A model generated the notes under the pieces. The model did not search any database. It saw nothing but the letters and a program-made list of their open reading frames with translations, and was not told where the DNA came from. A DNA stretch of 64,000 nucleotides from Aquibacillus sediminis (GTDB taxonomy: Bacteria > Bacillota > Bacilli > Bacillales > Amphibacillaceae): contig NZ_SZNM01000002.1 in NCBI RefSeq assembly GCF_005870085.1, positions 124,001 through 188,000 on the forward strand, read 5' to 3'. Below are positions 35,958 to 47,571 of this stretch, in pieces. A program made the position numbers and the translations under genes. The stretch's first letter is position 1. Each line of letters starts with the position of its first letter.

Positions 35958-36816
35958 AAGACACTTACCACCATTGCATATACATCCAATTCTTTGGGTA
36001 TTCATCATCATATCTATGATGACGGGTACTTTTATGGAAATTTCGGTCATTTTTTTGATTGTCATTATTCACGAGTTGGGTCATTATACGGTTGCCAAAT
36101 GGTATAATTGGAGGATTCGAAAAATTAGTTTATGGGTTTTCGGTGGTGTTATGGAAACCGATGAACATGGTAGCAAGCCGATTAAACAAGAACTGCTGAT
36201 TGCTATTGCTGGTCCACTTCAGCATATTTGGATTTACGGCTTGTTATTTTTTTGCTCAACTTACGGAATATTACCAGAATCCGTTATTGCAGTTGCCTTA
36301 AAATATAACACAACCATTCTTATATTTAATTTGTTACCTGTTTGGCCGTTAGATGGGGGGAAAATGCTCATGTTACTATATTCTTCCCTTTTACCTTATC
36401 GACAAGCGCATTCGCTTACGATTATCAGTTCCTCAATGTTCGCTTTTATTTCTCTAGTTATTTTTTTATTGTTTTATCCATTTACGTTAAGTACGATTTT
36501 ACTTGTTGGTTTTATCTTATGGGAAAATCGACTAGAATGGAAACGAAGGTATTATACTTTTATACGATTTTTATTAAAAAGACACCGAGATCCTTTACTT
36601 ACAAAAAAAGTCCGGCCAATTGTTGTTGATCATCATACACCATTGCCACACATCTTTGGTCGTTTTCGGAGAAATTGTCAGCATACCATCTATGTGAAAG
36701 ATAATCGTTTTTCTAATCTTGTAGAAGAGAAGCATTGTTTGCATGCTTATTTTAATTTGAAACAATATTACGCAACCGCTGGGGAAGTATCAAGTGCAAG
36801 AGATTGGCGAAATTAA
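35944..36816 (+). CDS. spoIVFB: SpoIVFB, intramembrane metalloprotease for pro-sigma-K
   Basis: A site-2-protease family enzyme that cleaves pro-sigma-K in the mother cell. The 290 residues contain the zinc motif HELGH (about 43-47) in a membrane helix and NLLPVWPLDGGKML (about 130-143) with the third metal ligand. Five to six hydrophobic helices and a C-terminal CBS-like region (RPIVVDHHTPLPHIFGRFRR) complete it. The start is ATG 35944 (or the adjacent TTG 35941), preceded by AGGTGATG and overlapping spoIVFA by 14 bases. Confidence 0.94.
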   Translation: MNALRRHLPPLHIHPILWVFIIISMMTGTFMEISVIFLIVIIHELGHYTVAKWYNWRIRKISLWVFGGVMETDEHGSKPIKQELLIAIAGPLQHIWIYGLLFFCSTYGILPESVIAVALKYNTTILIFNLLPVWPLDGGKMLMLLYSSLLPYRQAHSLTIISSSMFAFISLVIFLLFYPFTLSTILLVGFILWENRLEWKRRYYTFIRFLLKRHRDPLLTKKVRPIVVDHHTPLPHIFGRFRRNCQHTIYVKDNRFSNLVEEKHCLHAYFNLKQYYATAGEVSSARDWRN

Positions 36817-36834
36817 AGGTATATGGTTTGTCGT

Positions 36835-37386
36835 ATAAGCTGAATTATGCGACATAACCTTCGAATTTTGCTCTGTACTATTCTGATTGAAACAAGTGAT
36901 ATACCATCGCTGCGGCAGAATACTCCGCTTTCCATGGGCACGGCCTCAGCTAACTTGGTAAAGAAAGCCACTTTACCAAGTGGATCTTCGACTCGTGCTG
37001 TTCCCATAGGAGTCTACGTATTCTGCCTTCGCTGGTGTGAGTTTTCTGATTAATGATAAGTGCGTATACATAATCATTCAGAGGGAAATCTATTGTAATT
37101 ATTAATTACATATGAAACAACCACTCTTCAAAGTTAAATGCACTCGAACAGCGGAGGAAATACACGGAGACTCCCGAGGCCCGGCAAGGGTTATACAGGC
37201 GTTGTCCGACAAGGACGGTTTTAGCCTGTAATCCTTAAAAACCATCGGTGGGACCCCGCAGTGAGGTACGGACGAGGAGGCTCACCAGCCCCCCCACAGG
37301 AAAGCGTAGTGTATTTCCGCAGCGCCGTACAGCAACTAACCTTATTAAGAATGGATATGTGCAGTTATGTCGGATAATACAGCAAA
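36835..37386 (+). repeat. Dispersed inverted-module repeat element, copy 2
   Basis: The element is bounded by TAAGCTGAATTATGCGACAT (36835) and the inverse ATGTCGGATAATACAGCAAA (to 37386). The left module runs about 36905-37035 (cgctgcggcagaatactccg to ggagtctacgtattctgcct) and the right module about 37150-37325 (cagcggaggaaatacacgga to gtgtatttccgcagcg). The modules are inverted relatives of each other. The left core carries a cttggtaaag/ctttaccaag hairpin; the right core holds a ~70-base insert shared with the 40-kb copy. It is non-coding and fills the spoIVFB-rng gap. Confidence 0.85.
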
Positions 37387-37440
37387 TGCGACATTGGATG
37401 AGCAAAATGAACAAAGTTTTATGAAAAGAGGATAAAGACA

Positions 37441-38901
37441 ATGCGAACGATCTATATCCAATCACTTCCAACTGAGAAGTTGGGAGTAGTGGTAGAAGAA
37501 AACAAAGTAAAAGAAGTGGTAATCGACCGACCTGGTCTTATAAGTCAGGTCGGTAATATTTATGTCGCAAAAGTAGTGAATATTGAAAAAGGCTTGCAGG
37601 CTGCGTTCGTTGATTTTGGAGAAAGTAAGTTAGGCTTTCTACCAGGTAATGAATTGCCTGAAGCACGTAAAGAAGGGCATAAGCCAATTGAATCTATTAT
37701 TACCGAAGGACAGAAGTTACTTGTCCAAGTACAAAAAGATGCTTACGGGGAAAAGGGAGCACGTTTAACAGCCAATCTTACCATACCAGGTATTGCCATG
37801 GTGTACCTTCCTTATGGGAGACAGGTAGCTGTATCAAGAAAACTTCCTGAAGAAAGGCGCGTGCAATTAAAGCAAAAAATTGAACCACTCCTGCAAGAAG
37901 AGGAAGGGGCAGTCATACGCACTGCAGCCCAAAATTATAATGTTGATACGATTTATCAAGAGTGTGTTTATTTACGAGAAAAGTGGCAGCAGTTGGAACA
38001 GAAGAGCAAGTCGCTTCCAGGACCAATCGTTATTTTTGAAGATCGAGCTGTACCAGATCAATTAGTACGAAAATTTCCACCAAGTAGTATACAAGGGATT
38101 CATGTGGATCGCTCCCAACTTGCTAATCAAATAAGACAGGCGTATCCATATGTGAAAGAGGTAGTCGAGTGGGACAAGCATTTGGAACAACATTTGCCAA
38201 CAACATTCAATCAGTTAATAGTTGATGTGGTTGACAGTTCTGTCTTAATGCAAGGTGGAATTGAATTACAAATTGAACAAACAGAGGCATTGACAGTTAT
38301 AGATGTTGATACAGGTGGTTACACTGGCAAAGCAAATAAAAACCAAACCGTTGTACACGCCAATCGCCAAGCAGCTACTGAAATTGCTCAACAAATTCGA
38401 TTACGAAATATTTCCGGTATTATTGTAATCGATTTTGTCGATATGAAGTATGAGTCAGACCAAAATCAGGTTATCCAATCACTAAAAAAAGAATTAGCAA
38501 AAGATCCCGTCCGTTCGGAAGTTGTCGGTTTTACAAAGCTAGGTTTATTAGAAATGACTAGAAAGCGAGAGTCCTATACATCAGCCTATGTTTTGCTTGA
38601 TCAAACTGTCAAAAAGACTCACTTTTCTTATGCGACGTATGCCTTTATGTTAGAAAGAGAACTGTTAAGCTATCAGGGAAGTCAAGCAGAGGCGATATAT
38701 ATTGAAATGCATCCGAGTGTTTATCAAGCATTTGTTAAATGGGTAAATATGGAACAAGTTAGTCAATTGATCCATCAAGAAGTGTTTGTGAAAAAATCAA
38801 AAGGGATGGCTTCCTATCAAATTAGGTTAGCTGGTAGTGATGCCTTAATTCAAGAACATCTAGCAGATAAAAATAGACAGGGCGTTGACAAACTTTTTTA
38901 A
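37441..38901 (+). CDS. rng: Ribonuclease G/E family endoribonuclease
   Basis: An RNase E/G-family enzyme acting on rRNA precursors and mRNA. The 486 residues show an N-terminal S1 RNA-binding domain (GNIYVAKVVNIEKGLQAAFV to GEKGARLTAN, about 36-115). The DNase-I-like catalytic core has the metal ligands in VIDVDTGGYTGK (about 284-295) and VIDFVDMKYESDQ (about 325-337). The long C-terminal degradosome tail of RNase E is missing, so it is RNase G-like. The rplU promoter lies over its 3' end. Confidence 0.93.
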   Translation: MRTIYIQSLPTEKLGVVVEENKVKEVVIDRPGLISQVGNIYVAKVVNIEKGLQAAFVDFGESKLGFLPGNELPEARKEGHKPIESIITEGQKLLVQVQKDAYGEKGARLTANLTIPGIAMVYLPYGRQVAVSRKLPEERRVQLKQKIEPLLQEEEGAVIRTAAQNYNVDTIYQECVYLREKWQQLEQKSKSLPGPIVIFEDRAVPDQLVRKFPPSSIQGIHVDRSQLANQIRQAYPYVKEVVEWDKHLEQHLPTTFNQLIVDVVDSSVLMQGGIELQIEQTEALTVIDVDTGGYTGKANKNQTVVHANRQAATEIAQQIRLRNISGIIVIDFVDMKYESDQNQVIQSLKKELAKDPVRSEVVGFTKLGLLEMTRKRESYTSAYVLLDQTVKKTHFSYATYAFMLERELLSYQGSQAEAIYIEMHPSVYQAFVKWVNMEQVSQLIHQEVFVKKSKGMASYQIRLAGSDALIQEHLADKNRQGVDKLF

Positions 38902-38914
38902 CCTATGGTAATAT
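38885..38914 (+). promoter_or_regulatory. Sigma-A promoter of rplU-prp-rpmA
   Basis: TTGACA (38885-38890) and TAATAT (38909-38914) with an 18-base spacer; the -35 lies inside the last codons of rng. Confidence 0.75.
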
Positions 38915-38923
38915 TAGTCTGTT

Positions 38924-39018
38924 AAACATCGTAGCACCCGTTGCTACAACCGCGCAGAACAGGTTTTTAAGCTATTACATAGCACCTGTATGGCGAGTCT
39001 GAGTCCTAAGGAGGTGCA
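38924..39018 (+). promoter_or_regulatory. Ribosomal protein L21 leader
   Basis: A structured 5' leader between the promoter and rplU, at the place and with the general pattern of the L21 leader seen in Firmicutes. The stems include GTAGCACCCGTTGCTAC near the start and AGGTTTTTAAGC...TAGCACCT further on. It probably mediates autoregulation by L21. The assignment rests on position and base pairing, not on an alignment. Confidence 0.75.
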
Positions 39019-39023
39019 GAAGT

Positions 39024-39332
39024 ATGTACGCTATTATTGAAACTGGTGGAAAACAAGTCAAAGTAGAAGAAGGCCAAGAAATCTTCGTAGAAAAAGTAGA
39101 AGGTGAAAATGGTGAGTCTGTAACTTTTGACAAAGTTGTTCTTGTTGGTGGTGACGATGTAAAAGTCGGCGCTCCATATGTTGATGGTGCATCCGTAACG
39201 GCTAAAGTTGAAAAACAAGGTCGCGGGAAGAAAATTGACGTCGTCAAATTCAAAGCAAAGAAAAATTACCATCGTAAACAAGGTCACCGTCAGCCATATA
39301 CAAAACTTACCATTGAAAAAATCAACGCGTAA
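39024..39332 (+). CDS. rplU: 50S ribosomal protein L21
   Basis: A 102-residue large-subunit protein that binds 23S rRNA. It begins [18 protein letters not shown] and ends in the basic [20 protein letters not shown] signature of L21. AAGGAGGTG precedes the ATG. It is the first gene of the conserved rplU-prp-rpmA operon, behind the L21 leader. Confidence 0.98.
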   Translation: MYAIIETGGKQVKVEEGQEIFVEKVEGENGESVTFDKVVLVGGDDVKVGAPYVDGASVTAKVEKQGRGKKIDVVKFKAKKNYHRKQGHRQPYTKLTIEKINA

Positions 39333-39343
39333 GGGTAGTATTT

Positions 39344-39978
<635 letters not shown>

Positions 39979-39984
39979 ATCACA

Positions 39985-40020
39985 AAAAGAACTCTAACCT
40001 CGAGTTAGAGTTCTTTTTTT
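39985..40020 (+). terminator. Terminator of rplU-prp-rpmA
   Basis: AAGAACTCTAAC pairs with GTTAGAGTTCTT around a CTCGA-type loop, followed by a T run. Confidence 0.93.
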
Positions 40021-40089
40021 ATGCACTAAATACTTATTTGGTTGTTCCTTTAATAGAAAAAGTTATTAAAGGCTGTTTTTGTGGAATAT

Positions 40090-40728
40090 TAGCTGTATTA
40101 TACGACATAACCTTTGTAATTTTGCTCTCCGACCATTCTGATTGAAATAAGTGATATACCATCGCTACGGCAGAATACTACGCTTTCCATGGGCACGGCC
40201 TCAGCTAACTTGGTAAAGAAACCACTTTACCAAGTGGATCTTCAGCTCGTGCTCTTCCCATAGGACAAGGAACGCTACGGCAGCGATACACCGCACGCAG
40301 AAAATTGGTCTTTATTTTCAAGGAGTCTCCGTATTCTGCCTTCGCTGTTATAAGTTTTCTGGTTATTGATCGATAAAATATTTTATAAATTAAAAAATAA
40401 ATAAATTACTGTAATGGTGTTTTATAACGTGCCATGTAACGTATTATATGGTTTTATCAGGCTTAGCACTAAAAAACTTCAGAGTACTAGAATAAGCGAA
40501 GGAAATACACGGAGACTCCCGAGGCCCGGCAAGGGTTATACAGGCGTTGTCCGACAAGGACGGTTTTAGCCTGTAATCCTTAAAAACCATCGGTGAGACC
40601 CCGCAATGAGGTACGAATGAGGAGGCTCACCAGCCCCCCACAGGAAAGCGGAGTGTATTTCCACAGCGACTTTTAGCACTCTTTTTTTAGAGGAAGTTGC
40701 AAGTATTATGTCGTAAAATACAGCTTAT
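40090..40728 (+). repeat. Dispersed inverted-module repeat element, copy 3
   Basis: The left end is TAGCTGTATTATACGACATA (40090) and the right end TATGTCGTAAAATACAGCTT (to about 40727), a clear terminal inverted repeat. The left module is at 40162-40347 (atcgctacggcagaatacta to gtattctgccttcgct) and the right module at about 40496-40670. The right module contains the same ~70-base insert (from gcccggcaagggttatacag) as copy 2. No transposase or supported open frame. It fills the rpmA-spo0B gap. Confidence 0.87.
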
Positions 40729-40807
40729 GTGCAGTAAGTCAATCTATTCTGTTCCACCGATGCCGATGCAATCAAGTAAACGCTATATTTTTCTATCTCG
40801 GAAATTT

Positions 40808-40817
40808 TTGCTATAAT
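40808..40817 (+). promoter_or_regulatory. Extended -10 promoter of spo0B-obgE
   Basis: TTGCTATAAT is an extended -10 (TGnTATAAT) about 25 bases before the spo0B start; no good -35 is visible, as usual for extended -10 promoters. Confidence 0.6.
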
Positions 40818-40841
40818 TTTCTTATTGCTTAGGGGGAGAAA

Positions 40842-42672
<1,831 letters not shown>

Positions 42673-42708
42673 TGGACACGAGTGCAATAGCGACAAAGGG
42701 GTATGTAG

Positions 42709-43158
42709 ATGGCAGATAAAGAGGAGAAATTTTATCTAGTTCGAAGCGATATGTTACCAGAATCGATGAAAAAAACAATTGAGGCCAAAGAATTATTAGA
42801 GAGCGGTAAGGCAGAGTCGATTCACGATGCCGCCAATCAAGTAGATCTCTCTCGAAGTGCTTTTTATAAATATCGAGATGCTGTTTTTCCTTTTCAAGCA
42901 ATGGTAAAAGAGAGAATGATCACCCTGTTCTTCCATTTAGAAGATCGAACAGGAACATTATCAAATCTGTTAAATACCGTTGCACAAGCAGGGGGTAATA
43001 TTTTAACGATCCATCAAACAATCCCATTACAAGGAAAAGCAAATGTAACCATTTCCTTAAATACGTCAGCAATGCATGTTAATATAGGAACATTACTACA
43101 AGATTTAAAACGGTTAGACTTCATCGATAAAGTAGAAATTTTAAGTTCAGGTGCTTAG
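42709..43158 (+). CDS. pheB: ACT-domain regulatory protein PheB
   Basis: A 149-residue protein with an N-terminal helix-turn-helix-like segment ([20 protein letters not shown]) and a C-terminal ACT domain (about 70-147; [20 protein letters not shown]). It sits between obg and pheA as in B. subtilis, where pheB was first described as a chorismate mutase; the domain layout suggests an amino-acid-responsive regulator instead. It overlaps the open frame of pheA but ends before its real start. Confidence 0.88.
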   Translation: MADKEEKFYLVRSDMLPESMKKTIEAKELLESGKAESIHDAANQVDLSRSAFYKYRDAVFPFQAMVKERMITLFFHLEDRTGTLSNLLNTVAQAGGNILTIHQTIPLQGKANVTISLNTSAMHVNIGTLLQDLKRLDFIDKVEILSSGA

Positions 43159-43174
43159 ACAGGGGGAAAAGACT

Positions 43175-44050
43175 GTGAGTAAGAAAATAGGTTATCTAGG
43201 ACCTAGGGGGACGTTTACGAAGATTGCAGTAGATGCATTGTTTAATGGAGATGAAAAAGAAAGCTATCAGAACATTCCAGAGTGCATGGATGCTGTTGAG
43301 AATGGTGAAATAGAATATGGAGTCGTCCCTTTAGAAAATGCTCTAGAGGGATCAGTAAATTTAACAATTGATTATTTGTTTAAAAAAAGATCACTCCAAA
43401 TTATTAGTGAAATTGTCGTACCGATTCGTCAGCATTTAATGGTACATCCAGCCAATCTTGATAAATGGCGTGACTTGGATATCATTTATTCACATTCTCA
43501 CGCCATCGCTCAATGTCATCGATTTTTACATTCGGATATGAAACATGTTCAAGCTTCTTACATGTCTTCCACTGGTGCTGCTGCGAAATATGTGAGTGAC
43601 AATCCAAATTTAAAGGTTGGTGCGATTGCAAATCATCTGGCAGCACAAGAGTATGGATTAGAAATTGTACAGGAAGACATTCATGATTTTGATAACAACC
43701 ATACTCGTTTTGTTGTGTTGCACAAACAGGAAACGCCTCTTTATTCAAGGAAAATGGACAAAAGAGGAGATAAAACTACATTAATGGTAACACTTGGGGA
43801 AGATCAAGCCGGTGCTTTGCATCAAGTACTATCTGTTTTTGCATGGCGTAAATTAAACTTATCTAAGATTGAGTCGCGTCCAATGAAAACTGGTTTGGGT
43901 CAATATTTCTTTTTAATTGACGTGGAAGAAAAAATGGATGGTGTCCTCATTCCAAATGCGATTACGGAATTGGAGTCATTAGGGTGTGGTGTTTATGTGT
44001 TAGGAAGTTATCCATATTACGCCTATGACGCAATTAAAATTCATTCATAG
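43175..44050 (+). CDS. pheA: Prephenate dehydratase
   Basis: Converts prephenate to phenylpyruvate in phenylalanine synthesis. The 291-residue monofunctional enzyme has KKIGYLGPRGTFTKIA at the N-terminus, the catalytic NNHTRFVVL (Thr-Arg-Phe motif, about 174-182) and a C-terminal ACT domain with KIESRPMKTGLGQYFFLID for feedback by phenylalanine. GTG 43175 was chosen because AGGGGG lies 8 bases upstream. A terminator closes spo0B-obgE-pheB-pheA. Confidence 0.95.
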   Translation: MSKKIGYLGPRGTFTKIAVDALFNGDEKESYQNIPECMDAVENGEIEYGVVPLENALEGSVNLTIDYLFKKRSLQIISEIVVPIRQHLMVHPANLDKWRDLDIIYSHSHAIAQCHRFLHSDMKHVQASYMSSTGAAAKYVSDNPNLKVGAIANHLAAQEYGLEIVQEDIHDFDNNHTRFVVLHKQETPLYSRKMDKRGDKTTLMVTLGEDQAGALHQVLSVFAWRKLNLSKIESRPMKTGLGQYFFLIDVEEKMDGVLIPNAITELESLGCGVYVLGSYPYYAYDAIKIHS

Positions 44051-44053
44051 AAA

Positions 44054-44084
44054 AAAGCTGCCCGGCGCTGGGCAGCTTTTATTT
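44054..44084 (+). terminator. Terminator of the spo0B-pheA operon
   Basis: AAAGCTGCCC pairs with GGGCAGCTTT around GGCGCT, followed by T-rich sequence. Confidence 0.93.
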
Positions 44085-44388
44085 ATGAGGAATAAACTGC
44101 ACTCCAAACTGCAAAGAAAAGCTAAGCCTATGAGTATTGCTTTTTTTAAAGAGATTGTTCTTGCTGCACATAAGCTGTATTATTTGTAACAAGTAAACAA
44201 TTGCTAACCTTACTAGTATAGAGATGCATGGAAAATACGAAATCGTGAGAAAAAAGAGCATAACCGCGTAAGAAAAGCCTCTAAATATACGCGGTTAAGC
44301 ATAAAAGGGTCTCACTTGCGTAAGAAAAAGACGATACCGACAAGAACTTTGGCATTGTAGTTGCCTAAAATGTTTCTATATGAATATC
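44085..44388. other. Intergenic space with a solo terminal-repeat remnant
   Basis: No gene is supported. At 44167-44183 CACATAAGCTGTATTAT matches the outer end of the dispersed repeat elements, standing alone without modules. Two related gcgtaagaaaa words follow (about 44269 and 44319). A terminator for niaR on the minus strand is not evident. Confidence 0.5.
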
Positions 44389-44928
44389 TTACCCTTCAAT
44401 CAAATAACCAGCCTCATCCAACGCTTGACACGCTAGTTGTAATTTTTCCTCTGAATCAGCCTCTAAAGTATGAAGGTGTGCGCCATCATCTTTTAATTGC
44501 AATAAATAGGGAGCTGCTGTCTCTTCTACTTTTTTAATAAACTGATCTACTTCCCTTCGATTGCTTACCATGATCGATGCTTTTAAATCTCCATAGATAG
44601 GATGCTCAATGAACACATTTTTCACTGTTACTCCTTGGTCGACAATAAGCTGTAACTCGTAACGCGTTTGTTCAGGCTTATGGGAACATACAATAATGCG
44701 CTCATATTTGGTTGTTTCATTATTATTATGTAAATAGATATACCCTTGGCTTGTTGCGATAATTGGCTCATTTTTTGCTTTTAGTAATGAAATATCTTGG
44801 ACAATTACTTGTCGGCTTACATTCATTTGTTCCGCTAGTTTCGTTCCAGTAATTGGCTCATCTGTTTCTTTAAGAGCATTTAGAATTAAATTTCTTCTTT
44901 CTTTTCCTAATATCTTATTATTTTTCAT
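44389..44928 (-). CDS. niaR: NAD biosynthesis transcriptional repressor NiaR
   Basis: NiaR (YrxA) represses NAD synthesis and niacin uptake genes when nicotinic acid is present. The 179-residue protein has an N-terminal HTH_11 domain (ILNALKETDEPITGTKLAEQ, then MNVSRQVIVQDISLLKA). The C-terminal 3H domain has its three histidines in VFIEHPIYGDL, near QLKDDGAHLHTLEAD. In B. subtilis yrxA adjoins nifS-nadBCA; here those genes are absent from the window, and only nadE appears 2.6 kb away. An operator could not be assigned. Confidence 0.9.
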   Translation of the reverse strand: MKNNKILGKERRNLILNALKETDEPITGTKLAEQMNVSRQVIVQDISLLKAKNEPIIATSQGYIYLHNNNETTKYERIIVCSHKPEQTRYELQLIVDQGVTVKNVFIEHPIYGDLKASIMVSNRREVDQFIKKVEETAAPYLLQLKDDGAHLHTLEADSEEKLQLACQALDEAGYLIEG

Positions 44929-45183
44929 CTATTCGTACCCTTTCTTTCATAGTAATGGACTTATTCTTATCGTTACATATTTTAATGATTTTTTCCATCA
45001 CTTCCTTCTGTCCTTAAAGAAAGACACCTAATCAATCGAAATTCACTTTATAAACCGTCAAAAATATAGCTTATCCAACAAAAAATCAATCAACATTTTG
45101 GGTAATTCGCATATGTTGTTATTGAATTGTTCTATAAGGTTTTTAGATAAAGAGTTATTTTATTATAGAAGGGAGTTTCAGCG

Positions 45184-46584
45184 GTGAAAATTCATGTCGT
45201 GCAAAGTGGTGAAACATTATGGAAAATTGCTCAAAAATACGGCGTAGATTTTGAAGAATTGCAACAAATGAATAGCCAATTATCAAATCCAGATATGATT
45301 ATGCCAGGAATGAAAATAAAAGTACCTACGTCAACTAAACAAGTGAAGAAAGAACAGATGTCAGATAAAAAGAAAAAAGATACTAGTAAGAAAGAAAAAA
45401 TGGAATCACTAGACAAGAAAAATAAAAAGGATAAGAAAGAAAAAATGGAATCACTAGACAAGAAAGATAAAAAGGATAAGAAAGAAAAAGAAGGAAGCAA
45501 AGACAAAAAAGACAAAAAGGATATAAAAGATAAATTGGAGTCCCAAGATAAAAAGGATCTGACTGATTTAAAAGGTAAAGCAACTAAGCAGCCATTTAAA
45601 GATACGTCTGAAAAACCAAAACCTGTGATGAAAGAGGACGATCATAAAAAGATAGACACAGGTAAATTTCCGATGCAGCCGATTGATTTACCTAAAATGC
45701 CAATGATGGATAAGGATTATGGCAAACCGTCTGTGAATATTCCAAAAGCGCCAACGTTTGAAAAAGAGAAGGTCAATCAAGAAGTTGAACAACATGTTGA
45801 AGTTGAACAAGTGGCCGATAAGGAACAACCGCCACAAATGCCAGAACCAACACAACAACAACCAATCCAACAGCAGCCGCAGCCAACTGCACCATCTTAC
45901 CAACAACCACCAATGGTTATGCCAAGTCAACCGATGATGCAAATGCCAATTCAACCTCAGCCACAAGTGATGCCAGTTCATTACTATTCAAAAAAATCTC
46001 CATGTTGTGGGAAGAAAGTGATGAGTCATGTACCTTATGCAATCAAACCACACCATCATGTTGCTAAGCATGGAGTAGTAAGCTCGGACCATGTACAGCA
46101 CCAACCATACTATGCACAACCTTATGAAGGACCAACAAATACAAATGTACCATTCCATCACCAAGATTTAATGGAATCATCTAGTAGTATGGATATGCCA
46201 GAGATGCCGGAACATTTAGCAGGTGTTTATCAAGGTTCTCCGTATGATTGTGCACCGCAGTCACCTAGTTATGGCCCAAGTAACATGCAGGTACATGGTG
46301 GTTACCCAACAATGCCACAAGGGTATACGCCAACGCCTTATCCAGGATACGGGGCAGTGCAACCAGGCTATACATCTAATTATCCAGGGGGACAGCAAGG
46401 GTTTATGGGACCTAATGATCAACCAATGCCATATCCAATTCAACCAATGGGACAGCAAGGAATCCCACCTTATATGGGACATCAGCTACCAAGTGGATTC
46501 CAAGCTGGTCAAGGAACTCCACCATTTCCACACGGTCAAGTACCTTATAATCGGGCGGAAGATGATGAGGATGACAGCCAATAA
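45184..46584 (+). CDS. safA: Spore coat assembly protein SafA (LysM)
   Basis: SafA is a morphogenetic coat protein that attaches to the spore cortex through LysM and binds SpoVID. The 466 residues start with a LysM domain (KIHVVQSGETLWKIAQKYGV to PGMKIKVPTS, 2-50). A highly charged Lys/Asp/Glu tandem repeat (MESLDKKDKKDKKEK type, about 58-120) and a Pro/Gln/Met-rich region with CCGKK and many His, Tyr and Gly residues follow, as in coat proteins. The GTG start has GAAGGGAG upstream. The repeat region is prone to length change. Confidence 0.92.
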   Translation: MKIHVVQSGETLWKIAQKYGVDFEELQQMNSQLSNPDMIMPGMKIKVPTSTKQVKKEQMSDKKKKDTSKKEKMESLDKKNKKDKKEKMESLDKKDKKDKKEKEGSKDKKDKKDIKDKLESQDKKDLTDLKGKATKQPFKDTSEKPKPVMKEDDHKKIDTGKFPMQPIDLPKMPMMDKDYGKPSVNIPKAPTFEKEKVNQEVEQHVEVEQVADKEQPPQMPEPTQQQPIQQQPQPTAPSYQQPPMVMPSQPMMQMPIQPQPQVMPVHYYSKKSPCCGKKVMSHVPYAIKPHHHVAKHGVVSSDHVQHQPYYAQPYEGPTNTNVPFHHQDLMESSSSMDMPEMPEHLAGVYQGSPYDCAPQSPSYGPSNMQVHGGYPTMPQGYTPTPYPGYGAVQPGYTSNYPGGQQGFMGPNDQPMPYPIQPMGQQGIPPYMGHQLPSGFQAGQGTPPFPHGQVPYNRAEDDEDDSQ

Positions 46585-46609
46585 ATCATTAGGTAGAGGC
46601 GATTCTAAC

Positions 46610-47542
46610 ATGGATCGTCTCTCTTCATTTTTACGGTCAGAGGGGACATTAAGCGTCAGGTCGATGAAAAGGCTAAAACCGTTCGTGTTTTATATTGAAA
46701 CAGAAGAACAAGAATCTTATATTGTAAAAGGAAATCAATCTTTTTCGTTTGTTCGTCAACAACAACAATTTTTTGAAAAACTCGACATTCCATTTGTATA
46801 TAATTATGTTCCATTTACTAACAATCAAATAATCTTACAAGGGTTTGGCTTATACTGGACGTTGATTCCTTATATTGATGGGGATTTATTGCATTTTGAA
46901 CAGGAACAGGACCGTGAAGATGCACTTGGAGTAGTTCGAGAATTTCATCAGCTAACGACAGGCTGTCAAATAGAACAACCTTTATTAAAACTCCCGCTTT
47001 ATATAAAATGGGGTCATCGCTTGCAGAAATTACAGCAAACAAAAGGCATTATGAAAAAGTATGGTTTTAAACAATTATATGATGACGTCTTTTCTGTTAG
47101 TCAAGAACGACTTGCCTCTTTTGCCAGCTATGATTGGGGAGAAATCGAAAAGGTCAGTGTGCAAAATTGGCAATGGATTCATGGTGATGTTGCTGCCCAT
47201 AATTTTATTCGTGATCGAAATGGTGATGTGCATCTGATTGATTTTGATTTAGTTTCTTTGGCGCCGCACCTATATGATTATATTCAATTAGGTCAACGTT
47301 TTTTACCTTATTTAGATTGGGATCTAGAGCATCTACTACGTTCATTTTCTTGGTTAGATCAGTCAGTTCAACCTATATGGTTGACAGGGTTGACGATCCC
47401 ATCCGATTTCATTCGGGAGTGGTGGAATTTTACTTTGCGACAACCAACAGAAGCCCAATATGTTGCCTACTTGCAACAATTGGAAAAGGAATGGGAGAAA
47501 CGGCTTCAATTTGTAGAACAAGTAAAAGATATGCTAACATAA
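46610..47542 (+). CDS. CotS-like phosphotransferase-fold protein
   Basis: A 310-residue APH-fold protein that follows safA, so it is probably coat-related; the substrate is unknown. The catalytic loop WIHGDVAAHNFIRD (about 187-200) has the HGDxxxxN aspartate and asparagine, and VHLIDFDLVS carries the metal DFD. Unlike YsxE at 4.5 kb, the active site looks complete. ATG 46610 was chosen because AGAGG lies 10 bases upstream. The frame is open far back into safA on another frame, which is not coding here. B. subtilis relatives are CotS, CotI and YutH. Confidence 0.8.
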   Translation: MDRLSSFLRSEGTLSVRSMKRLKPFVFYIETEEQESYIVKGNQSFSFVRQQQQFFEKLDIPFVYNYVPFTNNQIILQGFGLYWTLIPYIDGDLLHFEQEQDREDALGVVREFHQLTTGCQIEQPLLKLPLYIKWGHRLQKLQQTKGIMKKYGFKQLYDDVFSVSQERLASFASYDWGEIEKVSVQNWQWIHGDVAAHNFIRDRNGDVHLIDFDLVSLAPHLYDYIQLGQRFLPYLDWDLEHLLRSFSWLDQSVQPIWLTGLTIPSDFIREWWNFTLRQPTEAQYVAYLQQLEKEWEKRLQFVEQVKDMLT

Positions 47543-47571
47543 TGGTAATTTATTGGAAGGGGATTTGGAAA

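Noticed and set aside
46223-46609. N-terminal extension of the CotS-like protein into safA
   Set aside because: It is an out-of-frame shadow of the repetitive Pro/Gln-rich safA sequence; ATG 46610 has its own ribosome site.
47317-47571. 85-codon N-terminal extension of NadE
   Set aside because: It overlaps the preceding gene in another frame; NadE family length and GGAAGGGG support ATG 47572.
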